The notes below the pieces were generated by a model, which saw only the letters and a list, made by a program, of their open reading frames with translations, had not been told where the DNA came from and did not search any database. This document shows, piece by piece, positions 12,827-26,200 of a stretch of DNA of 64,000 bases. The DNA is from Litoditis marina (lineage: Eukaryota > Nematoda > Chromadorea > Rhabditida > Rhabditidae), in NCBI GenBank assembly GCA_964036275.1, contig OZ038433.1, positions 4,090,013 to 4,154,012 on the forward strand, given 5' to 3'. How positions within the stretch are numbered: the stretch's first letter is position 1; each line of letters opens with the position of its first letter. The translations under genes were made by a program, and so were the position numbers.

Positions 12827-15800
12827 CTAAGCAGAAGAAAGTGTGGAAACAGCCCATCTGGTCACTATTTCGTTCTTCTTTCCGCGAATTTTCCGCACAA
12901 ATCGCGAGTTTTTGATTGGCTCCGACAAATCCTTCGTGAAAACGATCATCACCAATCTGCAATCAACAATAATGTTCTAGTATTACAATTTGGAAAATAT
13001 TGGAAAACTGACTTTTTGCTTTGTTGTAAAACGACCTGATATGGACTGACGGTTTTCAAGACAGCCTGTCGCTACTTAACGTAGTCTGCTTCGCAGCAGT
13101 TATCACACAGTTATGTTACCACGGAACCACCCATGTATGGCCAGTGACCATGATCAAACTGGGGGTATTTTCAGGGGCCTGCGACGACGTCTGCTTCTGA
13201 GGGAGTTTAGAGATTCTTTCCTCTGACATCCTGACCTGGCCACGCGTGAAGATGCTTCATGGGGTACACTTCTTCTGAACCGAGGAACCTATTCTTCCCG
13301 AACCAGTTGGGTTCGTTTTGGAGCCAAACCGAATTTGAGTCGACAAAGGGGGAACCGAGCCAATTTGAACAATTTATGCTTGAATTGATCGACTGCGCAA
13401 CCAGTTGGTTTGGTTTCGTCTTGGTTTGAGTACGCAATGATTAGGTTTATTACCGAATCCGAACCAACTCGAAGAATCGGTTCGATTTTGGTTCGGGAAG
13501 AAGTCGGCTCGGAAAGACATTTGCCGTTTCATGGATTATGAATAACAACTACAACTTGAGGAAATAGATGCAAAACAAGCTATTAACTTTTCGTTCGACT
13601 TCGACTTGAACATAACCAATGTTAACTTTTTACACCTATTTTTATATTGCCTCTTCACTGAACTGTGCCTATGAAAGTAAGACCTACCCGTCACAAGTGG
13701 TCATAGTGATCCAAATGGCCGAATAGCATACGTAGAACCACCATGCTGTGGGTGGTCCCATCAGCGCAAACACTTGCACGAACGACATGTCGATCACGTA
13801 CAATAGGTCCTGACAAACCTTCTGAAACACTTTCCCAGAGTTACACTGATATTGTACGGAGGTATTGTATACAGTTAGCCACTGAACGTACCAAAATCTC
13901 AACAGCAAGGAAACGTGTCGGGAACACGTCCGTGCTACTGTGATACTTCTCCAATGATGTCTATAGCGCATTACATTCAACTCAAATCAGCAAAATTTGG
14001 TTTCAAATTCAATATGCAATATGCATTTTCTTTAGTAGAAAACTGAAAATCCCACTCAAAATATTTCTAGTAGAAATGTGAGGAATACCTGAATGAAGAG
14101 TAGCCTATTCTTCTTCATTCGCTTAGAGCTCTCTGCATTCGACAGAACTTTGTTTTTCATCTGGAAGAATGTTCATATTCGAGAATTCAAGACATGCAAA
14201 AGTTGTGTCAATCGGCGGTTTGTTCTGTTATTTCCAAAAAAAATAATACTGTCTTATTCGCGTTGAAGAAACATTGTAAGTTATATTGGTGGAGACTTCT
14301 GTTGTGGTTGATGATCAAATACAACTATGACGTCATCCATCGCTTGGATAAGAACTGACCGTGTCGCGAAATAGTTTTCCGAAGGTGATAAGGTTGCCGA
14401 CGAGCATAATGGAAGAGAATATGTAAACGAGTATGCCGGTCATCCAGAGGGCCCAGTCGGCGTCCTCGTCCCCCATGTCCCCGTACCAAATCATCTCCGC
14501 AGTGTGGTAGTAGTACCGCAGTTTGACTACAACGAGTGATGAAAACTACGGTAACGAACATACTGCCAATTAATCTATATAAATCGCTGTTTCCAAAGCA
14601 AGTACGGTATGTGTTGTCCAATTTCACTGTATTTATAGTTTGATCCCATTAATTTTCAGTTTAAATTGGTTAATTATGTCGCTAAGACCAAACTACAGGT
14701 CAGACATTTTCACTTCCTATAGTACCCCGGTTCGCTTCCCGCTCTCTGCGGTATCCAGTGGCCGTATTCACCAAGATCCCGGGAAGGTAAAAAAGCTTCC
14801 CGCGCCTCTGGACCCTCCTCACCAGCACGCTATTTTCGTGCTCTAACTTCCCGCGGGGAGGTATTTCAGCGTCCCGAGGATTGGTGAATACGGCCACAGG
14901 CGGACCACATGAGTTAGTCCCCACCCCCCATCTCAACCATGCCTGTTCCCACACCGGAGAGGCCATTTATGGTTCAACATGTTCAAGTTTCAAGTTTTAT
15001 TCTTGAAACTTGAACTTGATGAACCATAAATGGTTTAAATGGTTCATATTGATGCTATATATTTGCAAACGGTTTTCTCTAACTTGTTCGTAGTTGGACT
15101 ATCTGTGCTCGAGCAACCATTGATACTAGATACTCTAGAATCTATGTTTGTTGCCCGAGACTGGATCACTAATGTTTTTGTAATGATTCTGTGGTCTCGC
15201 ACCGCATTTACTTTTGTTCTGAACGTTCTTATAATTAAAAACCTACTAGTAAAATACAAAAACGTAGACCAGCCGAAAATTCCAATAAAGCACATGACTG
15301 TCAATATCTGGAAATAACATAGAATAAGTACAGAGAGTGGATAACAATAATCAAAACAACGCCACAAGGTTTTGTTTACTGAAAACCTGAAAACAATTTC
15401 GAACTCCCCCTAAATTCGACTTCGATTAGAAGGTTTTCTCAACTCCTATTCCTTATTGTCAAGAACTGGTCAGCGAGAAGAGAGAAACTACGTCGAATGA
15501 GAAACGGCTGGGATGTAAATAAACTCACCGCGGTCACAATCAAACTACACCAAATTTTGTAGTAGTATATGGAAAATGTTGCCACAAGACGATTGAAAGA
15601 TGCCAGAACCTGAAGGCAAAACATTAGAATTGCTGGAAATGGAAATGGAGCCAAACCCCACTTTTAGTAAAACTACTGCTACTCCTCGAGACGTTGTGTG
15701 GTAAGCAAAACCGTTTGTCGGAACATACTTTGTCTATAGTTTGTCATATTGCCTTGACTTCGAAACACCTACCTGAACCAGCATTCCTCCAATATAGATA

Positions 15801-17784
15801 CCACCTCCCAGTAGATTTCCAATTATTACATTGATGAAAAACAGGGTTTCCGATTCATGTTGACTAAAAACTGTGTTTATAGGGCATGGGTCATAAATGA
15901 AGGAAACATCGTATTTCTAGTACTCCGTATTATCATTTGTGTTGCTTTCGAAATTGGCTTCCACAGTTATCGGTTCGGCTCTCAAGGGAATTGGGCATCA
16001 AAACTCATTGATTAAATATCAATTTAAACTTTTCACCCGACATCAATCGTTTTTTTTTTTTGAAATATTCGCTTCATAAAATGCCTGAGCGCTCTCCAAA
16101 TAAGACCCACATAATCGAAGTTGGTACGGAGAAAAACAGAAAACATGAGCAGATGAGTAGGTTGTAGAAGGCCTTTGAACCACATAGAAACAGAAAAGAA
16201 GTGAGCCCTTTCTTGCGAGCCACACTGACCAAAACGTACAAATTAAAAAGGAAGCCGGGTAACGATACCTGAAAACGGTATCCAATGTTACAGTATTCAA
16301 GACTTATTTGGTTAACTTCAAACAACTACGAACTCTTGATTCCTGGACAGTTCACTGGCTGTACCCACGAATAGGGTGTCGTTTCTCTGCTTACCAACAA
16401 TCTAACTACAGAAAAAGCTCACTTTCTTACGAAAGATCTTACTTTTTTACATTAAATCTCACTTTCTTACAGAACGTCTCACTTTCTCACAAAAATCTCA
16501 TTTTCTAACGAACAGTCTTTCTCAGGAAATATCATGCGTTCGCAAAAAAATCTTATCATCTCGAAAAGGTCCAATTTTTTTCCAGTTTCAGTTTTGAAGC
16601 TTTTTTTTCTCATTTGACATTTTCCTTTGAACTAAATTGTTTCGTGGGAGTCTCGTATTGTTCGAATCTGAAGTTCTTGTGTTCATGGCTTAGACTATAG
16701 TTGGACGCAAAGTTGATGAGAGTGATTTCACAAAGGTTAGACAATTGTCTCACAAAGAAGAAAATGGCGGCTCCAGCATAGTAGAATCCGTAGTCGAGTG
16801 GAGCTGGGACGAAAACCTCGTCAGGGCTTAGTGTGGCATTCAACTGGAACACAGTATATAAGGGCACAATGATATGCCACTCGATCGTGTTGGTGCTCTT
16901 GCAGCTCTTCCTCTTTGCTCTGGCTCTGCTTTACTCTTGGCCCAGCTCTTGCGTTTTCAGTCTCCGGTTCAAATCAGTCCAGACATTTTTCAAAGATTTC
17001 ACAGTACTGGATGTTGTATTGAACAATATTTCCGAAAAACGATTGTGATGGAACGCAGAAACCAGATACGTCACGTAACCTCAGATCTTCAAAGAGACGC
17101 ATTTTTTTGTTTATAATTGTTAGGTAATCGTGACGCAGACTCAATTAAGCGTGAAGAAAACTTATCGAGCCAGAAATATTATTTGATGTGAGTGTGGTCA
17201 TTCGTAAGAAAGGAAGTAGAGTACTGTGTCTTTGTTTTTGTGTACAATTTTTACTAAGTTGGTCTCAATGCAACTCAGTAAAAATTTGAAAAGAAATTGG
17301 TATAGTCAACAGACCACAAGGGACATCTCAAGTTTCTAGGACCGGTTGATACTTTATACGCCCTTTGCACCGACGTTGTAAGTGGGAACATGCATATCGT
17401 ACGGTTCACGTTGAAAAACATCAACTAAGTAGATGTGCATGTTCTATTTGACTCCGGCATTATGAAACATTATGAATGAAGAAAGTTCATATGAAAAAGA
17501 TGAACCTAGCCGACCTCGAGCCAATTCGAAATTATTGGGTTAGCCTTCTCCAGAGCCTATACAGGGTTTCGCAGCCCGCTGTGTTTGTAGTTTGATTATG
17601 TTGCTTCTCGGTCGAAGTTCATCAGTTTTGAGGTGAATTGAAATAAAACTACAACGGAACCGTGGTATCATCCTATAACTACCTTCTCGTCCTGCATTGG
17701 TGTTGTGGTGGTTGATAAAAAGGTGGAAATTGTTGTAGTGGCCAAAGTGGTCAACTTGTTCTTATTCTTCTTAGATTTTGCCAT
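12827..17784 (-). CDS. Srx-type seven-transmembrane chemoreceptor
   Basis: Ten exons on the minus strand: 17784-17683, 16843-16754, 16268-16085, 15870-15773, 15609-15529, 15307-15247, 14526-14360, 14160-14089, 13821-13688, 12956-12827. Phases agree at every junction and give 372 residues ending at TAG. Seven hydrophobic helices are visible from residue ~55. Family-like landmarks are NLYVLVSVARKKGLTSFLFL (end of TM1, loop, TM2), FFSVPTSIM (TM2), IIGNLLGGGIYIGGMLVQVL and SFNR (TM3 end), RLLFIQKVCQDLLYVID (TM6) and the TM7-tail CDGLVMIVFTKD. These fit the nematode Srx chemoreceptor superfamily, which acts in the plasma membrane of sensory neurons; the ligand cannot be inferred. The third intron appears to use a GC donor (TCAG|GCATTT). 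The N-terminus before TM1 is unusually long and Lys/Thr-rich (residues 1-45). A related rhodopsin-like class (Srsx/Srw) is less likely. Confidence 0.82.
13270..13520. repeat. Cluster of GGTTCGG/CCGAACC inverted motifs
   Basis: Within the last intron of the Srx-like gene, many copies of CCGAACCA, GGTTTGG, GGTTCG and GAACCGAGCC occur in both orientations. The outer segments (cttcccgaacca near 13292 and ggttcgggaag near 13490) are inverted relative to each other, so this looks like a degraded foldback element. Confidence 0.45.
14758..14896. repeat. Foldback MITE, GTATTCACC family, copy 2
   Basis: About 139 bp with terminal inverted repeats GTGGCCGTATTCACCAA and TTGGTGAATACGGCCAC. The interior (GCTTCCCGCGCCTCTG, CTTCCCGCGGG) matches copy 1 at 472-611 and the termini are better preserved. 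It lies in the Srx-like gene intron between exons 15247 and 14526. Confidence 0.85.
14963..15033. repeat. Short inverted repeat (hairpin)
   Basis: CCATTTATGGTTCA...GTTCAAGTTTCAAG is mirrored by CTTGAAACTTGAAC...TGAACCATAAATGG around a short AT-rich loop. It lies directly after MITE copy 2 in the same intron and may be a separate small foldback element. Confidence 0.7.
16390..16520 (+). repeat. Degenerate short tandem repeat (TCTCACTTTCTTAC)
   Basis: About five imperfect units of 22-25 bp built on CTCACTTTCTTAC follow each other in the second intron of the Srx-like gene. Drift between units is considerable. No function inferred. Confidence 0.5.
17578..17660. repeat. Small foldback element, TTTGTAGTTTGAT family
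   Basis: GCTGTGTTTGTAGTTTGAT at the left and an inverted relative (AAAACTACAACGG) at the right, about 80 bp. Related copies occur at 24228, 57015, 60451 and 60675. It lies just downstream (in transcript terms) of the first exon of the Srx-like gene, in intron 1. Confidence 0.5.
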
Positions 17785-20275
17785 TCTCCCGATCGTAGTG
17801 TGACAACTTCTGTCGAAATTGGTAGGGTAAGTAACAAGTTTAAAGTAAAAAGCTGAACTAATAAATGAACAGTCTCAACGAAAAATTACAAAGTCATAAA
17901 AATATAAATAGGAATGCGTTATGTAGAAATGAGTTTCTTTTTGAAGTAAAGTCCTACTGTAGGAGTGCACATAAGTGTGATAGAGCATATATATTAATTA
18001 TTGGGAAGAATTGCTCATTCACAAACAGACGTGGTGAATGATGGGAATCAATCAATCTTTGCAATCAGAAACTCCCAATTACGAAATGAACATTTATCAT
18101 TTATTGGACCTCTGTATGGCCGAGAGAAGCATATTCACTATAGCGTACAGTGAGAAAATGTTTCACATCAATTCTAGTGTAGGACTCTCTATAGGAAAAG
18201 AAATGACTAAATGATGCTTGATTAGCTGATACCGTCTGCGAATATTCAATTCATGTCAACCCAAACGGAATGACACAAACGTAGTCAAGATCAGCCGAGC
18301 ATTAACACTGTTCGCACGGGAAAACAGTTCAAAAATCACGCCTACTCAAAAAACAATCCGATAACTGTGAATGGCCAAACAGATTTGTTCAGCCCAGTTG
18401 TTGGTTTTTGCATTGGTGAAGCGAGAAGGAAGGAACTAACATACTCGGTGTCACCGGCACTTACAGTAGACTTTGACACTCTCTGAGCGATGTTTTGTGC
18501 ACTGGAAACCTTGCTCTGAGGATAGATTCTGAAGTTTCAAGTGCTTGTAATATAGGGTAGTTCACAGAGAACTCTGAATTCGTTCTCAGAACCTATGCTG
18601 GTCGGAAGGCCACCTCGAAGTTCACATTTTATTCTGTAACTCGAACAGGTGAATTACAGTAAGAACTGGTAAGCTTTTCTAATTGTATGTCAACTTCGTC
18701 TTATCCAACAAAATAGAATTAACGACTCGCATTGTGCAATGGTATTGCCCTAGTGACTAATGATTAGGGGAGACCGACAGAAGTTTGCGATAGTTCTCTA
18801 CCACAACCGTACATCTTCACATCTACTTAACTACTTTCATAACCGGTAATAGACTAAATTTTATCGTTATTTAAAAGTTTGGTTTGATGGGGAGCTCTAT
18901 GAAGGTGGGTGGAGGATCGGAGGGTGCGACGCTGAAACATCGCGGGTACTATTATTGACCCTAGTGACATCAACAACCCGTGTTTCGCACTGAATATGAC
19001 TAATTAACAGCAACATTGAATATGGTCATCAGGATAGAAACATCTGCTGCAAACTTTTTTTGGATACAGTATCCTGTCATTAGGCGCTATTGCCTAGGTT
19101 TCTCTCCATTGTGGTTTCCGAGGGGGTACTGTCCGAATGGGGGTAGTTGCACGAAGGCGGAACCTTCCATCGTCGGCCTTGCAGACGCACACAGAAATTG
19201 TTCTTCGCGCTCACTTCAATTGGGAAAGACAAGAATGAAGAGAACATGTTCAGTCTCCTCAAACATACTCTATTTCTCTGCTCAGACGAGAAATAGTGAG
19301 GCAGAGTGAACGACGCAGGATGGGATGAAGGTACAGGGATCTTGAATAGAACACTTCTCGTCTCGTTATACACATCTGTGTAAGTCGGTACCCAACTATG
19401 TTTTCAGTACATATGTTGCAAGGGTATTGTTGTTCAAAAATATTCGTAAAAATAACTGTGAAACATGAATCTCATATCTGATACATCTAATTTGGCACCG
19501 CACTTTGAACACGTAATGACTTCAATTAGAGTCAGCCAACGATACGCGTTTAACGATTGTACTTTGATGTAACAACGCCTCCTCATACTACCTTTCACTT
19601 ATTCGCTGCATCTTAAAAGATAATATATTCATTTAAACCATTTATCCATAATTAACAAGAGACATTAGAAGAACAACCATTAAAAGGAATATTAAAGAAG
19701 ATGCCGGTGCATCGTAAAACCCGCAAAAACAACTAGAAAGGTTTAAACTGAATTCAGCCAGGTGGCTTCGCAAAACTGACTCGAAACTCAAAGAACAAGA
19801 GTTTTCGAAAAACTTCAGAGGTAAAAAGTATATAGTTCGATGAAACGTGGAAAAGCAGCGGTTGATAAGCTACAGTACCTAAAACCATCTATAAAATCAA
19901 TTGTTTCACTAAGAACCTGTTGAACAATTATCAATGTTAAATAATTATTAACATAATTGGAGAAATAAGCATAAATTACAACCAAAGTACCCTTAATTAA
20001 GAGACGTGAGTGTACTCGTGATACAGGGTATAAGTAGGGGGTAACAGCGTGATTTCTGGAATTTGAATTCATGATATTTTTCGATGGCCAAAACAAAAAA
20101 ATCAGTGAAGGGAATGAAGATGTTTTGTCTTTCATTCAAAACAGGTATATCATCGTACCCTTTTGATTTTTCTGAAGATGTGGAGTAAAATACCAAGTAA
20201 AACTAAACCAGACGATCACACTGTTGCATTCCCTGTACAAAAACTAAACTTGAAATCCCCCTAGCAGTTCTAGAT
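17785..20275. other. Intergenic DNA between RFT1 and the Srx-like gene
   Basis: About 2.5 kb containing the Srx-like gene's promoter and the 3' UTR of RFT1, both transcribed leftward. No splice-consistent coding sequence was found. Around 19245-19345 a segment (gagaaatagtgaggcagag...gacgcaggatggga) resembles stretches near 4919-5040 and 60005-60120, so a further dispersed foldback family is probably present. Confidence 0.45.
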
Positions 20276-23200
20276 CTAGTCCGAGTGTCTTTTGTAGAAA
20301 GAATCTACGATGGATTGGAAGGTGTGGTCAGAATGATAAATGTGGAAGGAGAGAAGAAGGAACATTATTCCCCCCACGGAAATATGGGCCAGTAGGTGGG
20401 AGATGCCCGGAGCTGCTCCGAAGATCTGCAAATAGTACAGGCATCAGAATAATGGTCTTAAAAATATTTTCCATTCTTTTCATCTCATACATTTTAGTGA
20501 TCATGGCAGAGTTGCAGAAAACTATATTACTTCGCGTATTCGTTGTTCTGAAAAGGAAATAATATAAATGGATGAGAGAAACAGTTATTCTCCAAACAGT
20601 CAGTGTACAAAACTGAAAAGGGGGGAAACTAACCAGCAGAGAGAACATGGTGGCGAATAGTGTGAATACCAGAAACACGAAGGTACTTCCGTTGGGAATG
20701 ACGTCGTCAATCAATGAAGGAGTCTTCTCGCCCAGATACTGACTGATGTGCTTCCAACTGAAGTGCACGTGTTCAGATTCGCATAGTCTCATTATAGCAT
20801 GTGTGAAGTCTACGTGTTACAGAAATGTGTATTCCTCTCTCTAAATATTGAATATTCCTACTCTCTTTTGGAATTCGTAGAGTATAGAGTGTTTTCAAGT
20901 GAAATAGTTGACGGAAAAGTGTGTTTTGTTATTGTTTAAGATTTCTGTGGCACTTTAGAATAGAATAGAATAGAATTTTGTCTGATCGGAAACACGTCTA
21001 TATGTCTGAAGTTCGATTGTGATTCCCGTAAGCGTTGACGTAGCACGGAGGAATTCAACGTGTGTCACAAATGCGTCTGTGTGTTTTTCGCCTACGTAGT
21101 TAGATTCGCGGTTTGAACCATTCCAAGTTCTCCTACCTGTATCCTATCCTGATTAGCATATTGACCGAATTGGCCAGAATGAAGCCGGCCGAGTTGAATT
21201 GATAGCAGAAGAAAAGGTTCAACAGGACATGGGCGATGGAGGAGAGCAACAAGAATCCCCCGTGGGAGAAGACCTGAGAAAGTAATGAACAATGAGATGC
21301 ACTGAGCAAATTTCGAGCAAATTTCCTCTCCGTATCCTGAAAGCCGACCTAGTATGACGCATTCGCCACCAACCCCGATATTAGTGGAGCAATGTCAGTG
21401 ATGAAAAGCTATAGTAACACATCGAATGTCGAGGTTTCCGTATGCTTCTCCATATTTCGAGCAATTGACTATATGTCTTGAATTGATTCCGATTTCTTTA
21501 TATTCATTTCGGATTTCCTATTGATGCGTGAATCACGAAACAGCACAGGATTGGAGACAACGGAATGGAATTTGGAATTCAAATATGGGAAAATCAAAAG
21601 TCAGAACTGTAGTTCGATCTGCATACACGGCATAATTTCAAGTTGCGTGGGAAATTGGTCGATATAAAACCAGCAACACAACGGTTCTGACCTAGATGCA
21701 CCGCCCTTCTCTGAGCGAACCCCATTCTAATAATTGTACTTGTTCTGAAGATCAGTTCAAATTTGACGATACCAAACCAGAAACACAACGGTTCTGACCT
21801 AGATGCACCGCCCTTCTCTGAGCAAACCCCATTCTAATAATTGTACTTGTTCTGAAGATCAGTTCAAATTTGACAATAAGAAAGGGGCAAGTATTTAGAA
21901 TAAGATTATATTTCGTTTTCGATAACCCGTCACAGTACTCTGGGGAATATTCAAATGATATACGGTGTACGGTAGATGGTTACATCGGTGTGGAACAGAC
22001 TATAACGTGCCTGTGAGTTGGTCATTGAGGCCATGGCAAAACACTCCGTGATGCCATTGACTGCCATTATAAACACATAGAAAGAGTACAGAGAGAGAAG
22101 AATTGCACCTGGAAGGAAAACATTATTAGCGAACGAAAACTATATGAAATTTGCAATCTCCTGGAAATAAACATCTATTCAATGTCAAAAACGACCGGTG
22201 CCTAGTTTGGGTGAGAAAATATCGACAAAAAGTTTTCTATCCATACAAGTTTCACTGATTGTTTTAAGAAAATTATGTTCAACTCAACCTTCGATGCGTG
22301 CACACTCACAATTTCGAATGATTATTTTTTCAAACGTACTAGTATGCACTGGGCCAAATAGGGTTGTCATACGAGTTCAAAATTTAGAGTTTGGCCAAAA
22401 CTCAGTCGGTTCGTTTTTCGAGTGGAAGACAGTTTCCTTTCGAGTTTAAAGTAGGACGATTATGTGCCCCAATCTCGGCGCGTCAGACCTTTAAACTGCA
22501 ATTGAAAAATGTATTGCAGTTTAAAGGACTGAAGCGTTGAGATTGGAGCACATAATTGTCATTCTTTAACAGCACCGTGCCCAAGAAGGACTATTCATAA
22601 CATCTGCGAAAGATGCAGAAAATCAAAAAGTTTTGTCCGGAGTCTAGTTCTCTCTGCGACCACTGCCTTCATCAATGTGAACTATGTCTGGTCCACAGAG
22701 CCACAGCTGTAACGAACCTCCATTATCTGCCAACAAACTTCCACCGTACAGCCAGACTGCCAGCTTAGAGTACGGTATTCCGAAGACACAGACGACAAGT
22801 CCGATTACAGTAACCATGTGAAGTACTGTAGAGAACTTGCGAACCAACTGGTCATGCGAATCCTGGAAGGACAAACACACCGTTCTCACTTATCACATTG
22901 CATCAACACTGTGAGGCTGCGGAATCTTCCAGAATTATCTCAGCCGCAATCGAAATGAACTGCAGTTCGATGCAACATAAATGACCTTAAAGTTACCCTC
23001 GAAGTATAGGAGAAACACAGATTTATTGAGAGGGATAATAAAGAAAGAAGAGAAAAGGTCACAGCTAAATTGTAATTACAAAACGGAAATTAAAATGAGT
23101 GGAAATAAGATAATGTAACGAGCAAGCACAAAAAGGGGATAAGAAAACAACAGAAGCATTCTTGAGGACTGTAAAAGAAGAAGGGCTAACAAAGATGAGA

Positions 23201-26200
23201 ATATATCTATAAAAGAGGATCCACTTGCTGAGTCAACTCACATTATTCTTCTCGAAAACGGCCGACTGTTTGTTGATTTGATTGGAGAACTCGGCATAGC
23301 AGTTCTCTTCCAATGGGGCCAGTAGAATACGTGCCACCAAACTGCCCAGACGTTCCACCGCATCGAACACAGCTGAACAGAGAACTACAGTAACCTCATT
23401 TTTACCGAATGACACAAGGGTTTAATTGCACTAACACCTCAAAGTGGATGATTCTTGTTCAGTACGAGAGACTTACAGACAACTTAGCCGCATATCAGCG
23501 CTTCTAAATTCGTGTTTCGATCAACCTTATTGGAATGATATGAGGTTACAGTATTCATGCAGTTTTCTTCAATTACTATACAATTATGAGATATTCTCTG
23601 TTTAAGTTTCCTTCAAAACTATGTTAAACCATCTGACTTAGATTCTTTTACTGATAACCGCCGTAAGTAAACCTAATATCACATTTCGCGATATTTCACA
23701 AACCTTGATTCTTGAGAGAAAGCAGTTCAGTGAACGTCATGACATAAGAACTTCCGTCGGTGAGAAGTTGTTTGAGAATAGAATGGAGAAAGAGGGTCCC
23801 GACAGATGAGAGAGAAGCAGAGTCGACACCCGCACTGGAACAGGTTAATCGATACGCATCAAATACAGGGGAGGATAAATGAAAGGGAACTTTGATAGAC
23901 GACTAACACTATGATTACTGAGAATAACTACATGAAAGAAAATAAAAGACAACACGTGGTATGGAACGAATACGGTACGATTATGGAAGAAAGTTGAAAG
24001 AAACACAAGAAAAATATGAAGATAGGCGGGATGAATGAAAAAAGTGTACCTCGGTCGGGGGAAGAAACTTCTGTAGCTCTCAAAATGTTCCAGTTCCTTT
24101 CTTTGGTTGCGTGAATAGGAATAAAATGCAGCAAAATGGAAAACGAAATAGAATGTAGAGGCCAGCACCTGTAAAAATAACACTGCGCAATTTGTGAATA
24201 ATTAGTTCTGAAGAGGACGAACAAATGTAAGTTGTAGTTTGAAGAAAAGTTGAGCACACACCTCAACTTTTCTGTTTTGTGCCTAAAAGGCGCAATAATC
24301 AAACTACAAACATGGTGGCGCGGAGTAAGAAGCCTGCGTTGATGTGAGCGACCACTATGAAAACAAGTTCTAATCGTTCTAAAAGTGCATAACTAGTTGG
24401 AAGGCGGAGTATCATGACTGACCTGAGCAACTGCAAATATTTCGAGATGATAAACTGTTTCACGGAAAGAGATCAGAAGAGCAAAAACAATCAGTCGTTG
24501 GAGAAGGAGAATCAAAGATTGACCAATGGCAAAATGACGACTCAGCGAATACCTAGAAGAGGTAGGATTAGAAAAGGAGGATAAAACTCAAGGAGAAAGG
24601 TTACTGAGCTCATTTTAGCTACAAATGGGCGTTTTTAAAAACACGTGACTACTCTTGAACCAAAAATAGTCTAAAGGAAGGAAAATTTCCTATTATTTTA
24701 ATAATGTCTTTGGGTAGACAACCCAAACACTTTTTGTTGTATTTTCATATATTCACTCTGTTCATGAACTGTATCTTGTTGTTTGCAACTGAAAGCTGTC
24801 AAGAATGCAAACCTGAGAGAAATGACCGCAAACGGTTCGGCGAGAGACTCAATGAACGCGGAGAGCGGGAAGGCAAGCAGAACGAACAGAGAGATATCTC
24901 TGCCTGATGAAGAGAAGAGGGTCCAGACAACTAGACAGACGGAAGACACAGCTATACATATCAGGGGGCTGCAACGGAGAAACTCACTGTAGTAATCTCA
25001 TTTACACGAGTTCGTGGACCCCACACAGTACCCAATATTTTTCACTCTCGTCACGACACGTTATTCGCGCAACTGAGCAAAAATTACATCTTGGAAAAGC
25101 CTACCTCATAAAAGTCCAAATGTATACCCCATAGAAGTCGACGTAGGAATGACGACGACTATATCTCACGGGCATAGTTGCCTATATGTACAGAACGAGA
25201 GATGAACAGTTTTAATATCAACTTCATACTGACCCAAACTGTTTGAACATAGTTTACCTCAACCAAATAGTATTGATGAATTTTGGTATAGACGACTGTG
25301 AAATGCTAGCTTTTCTCATGGGTTCCCTCGTGAGAAAGAGAATGGTATTGTAGAGGAGAGCCAGTCTGAAAGTAGTTCCAGTACAAGGCGAGTGGAAGCT
25401 GATGTAGTAACAGGTACACTATGAACCTTGAATAACTGGGTTTCAATCGTCACCTAAACTACATTTAAACAAAACAGAGAGGAGGGAGGGGGGAGGGAGA
25501 GCGGGAGAAAACAGAGATAGAGGGAAAGAATTGGAGAGGTAGAGAGAAACACAGATAGGGAGTGAGGTGGAGAAACAGCTAGGGAAAAAAAGAAAGAGAG
25601 AGTGAGAGAGAGAGAGAAAACAATAGAAAAATAGCAGTGCACGCAACTGTATGTTTGCTACCGGAATGAGTGATTTGAGGATATGCGAGGAATTCCCCAA
25701 CACTGGCAGCTATAAAAGATTCTCGTAATGAACACCTCTCTCACAAATTAGCCAATATATTACCGAACATTGACGATTCCTAGCACATCATTGTTGACTA
25801 CCCGCAATAGATACATATTGATTGCGAACGAAACTACTCGAGCGAACATCTGAAACATTTCATTAATTGGTAATTGAGTTCAGGAGTCAGATTGTCACTA
25901 ACTGACACTACAAAACCAGAAATACTAGTAAATATCCCATTTCAGCTTAACTCTAAGTTGAATGTTGGAAAATATGTGTTCTGAACAATTCTGCTCTGAT
26001 CTATGAGAAGTTGAACTATACAGATTGAGTTGAGCAGTTGAGCGAGCCGCATAGTTAGTTTTATGTGTTTTTAACTCTTTTTCACATCACTCTGTTTAAC
26101 TGAACATTTCCGAAGAGTTCTTGACATTCGCCGACTCGCATTGTGTAAAGTCAAACTTTCTAATCACCGTTTGTTTGTGTGTTGGTAATGAGTAGGTGCT

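Noticed and set aside
19815..20196. Minus-strand open frame after RFT1 as a separate gene
   Set aside because: It lies downstream of the clear RFT1 stop, has no splice-consistent partners and looks like AT-rich 3' UTR sequence.
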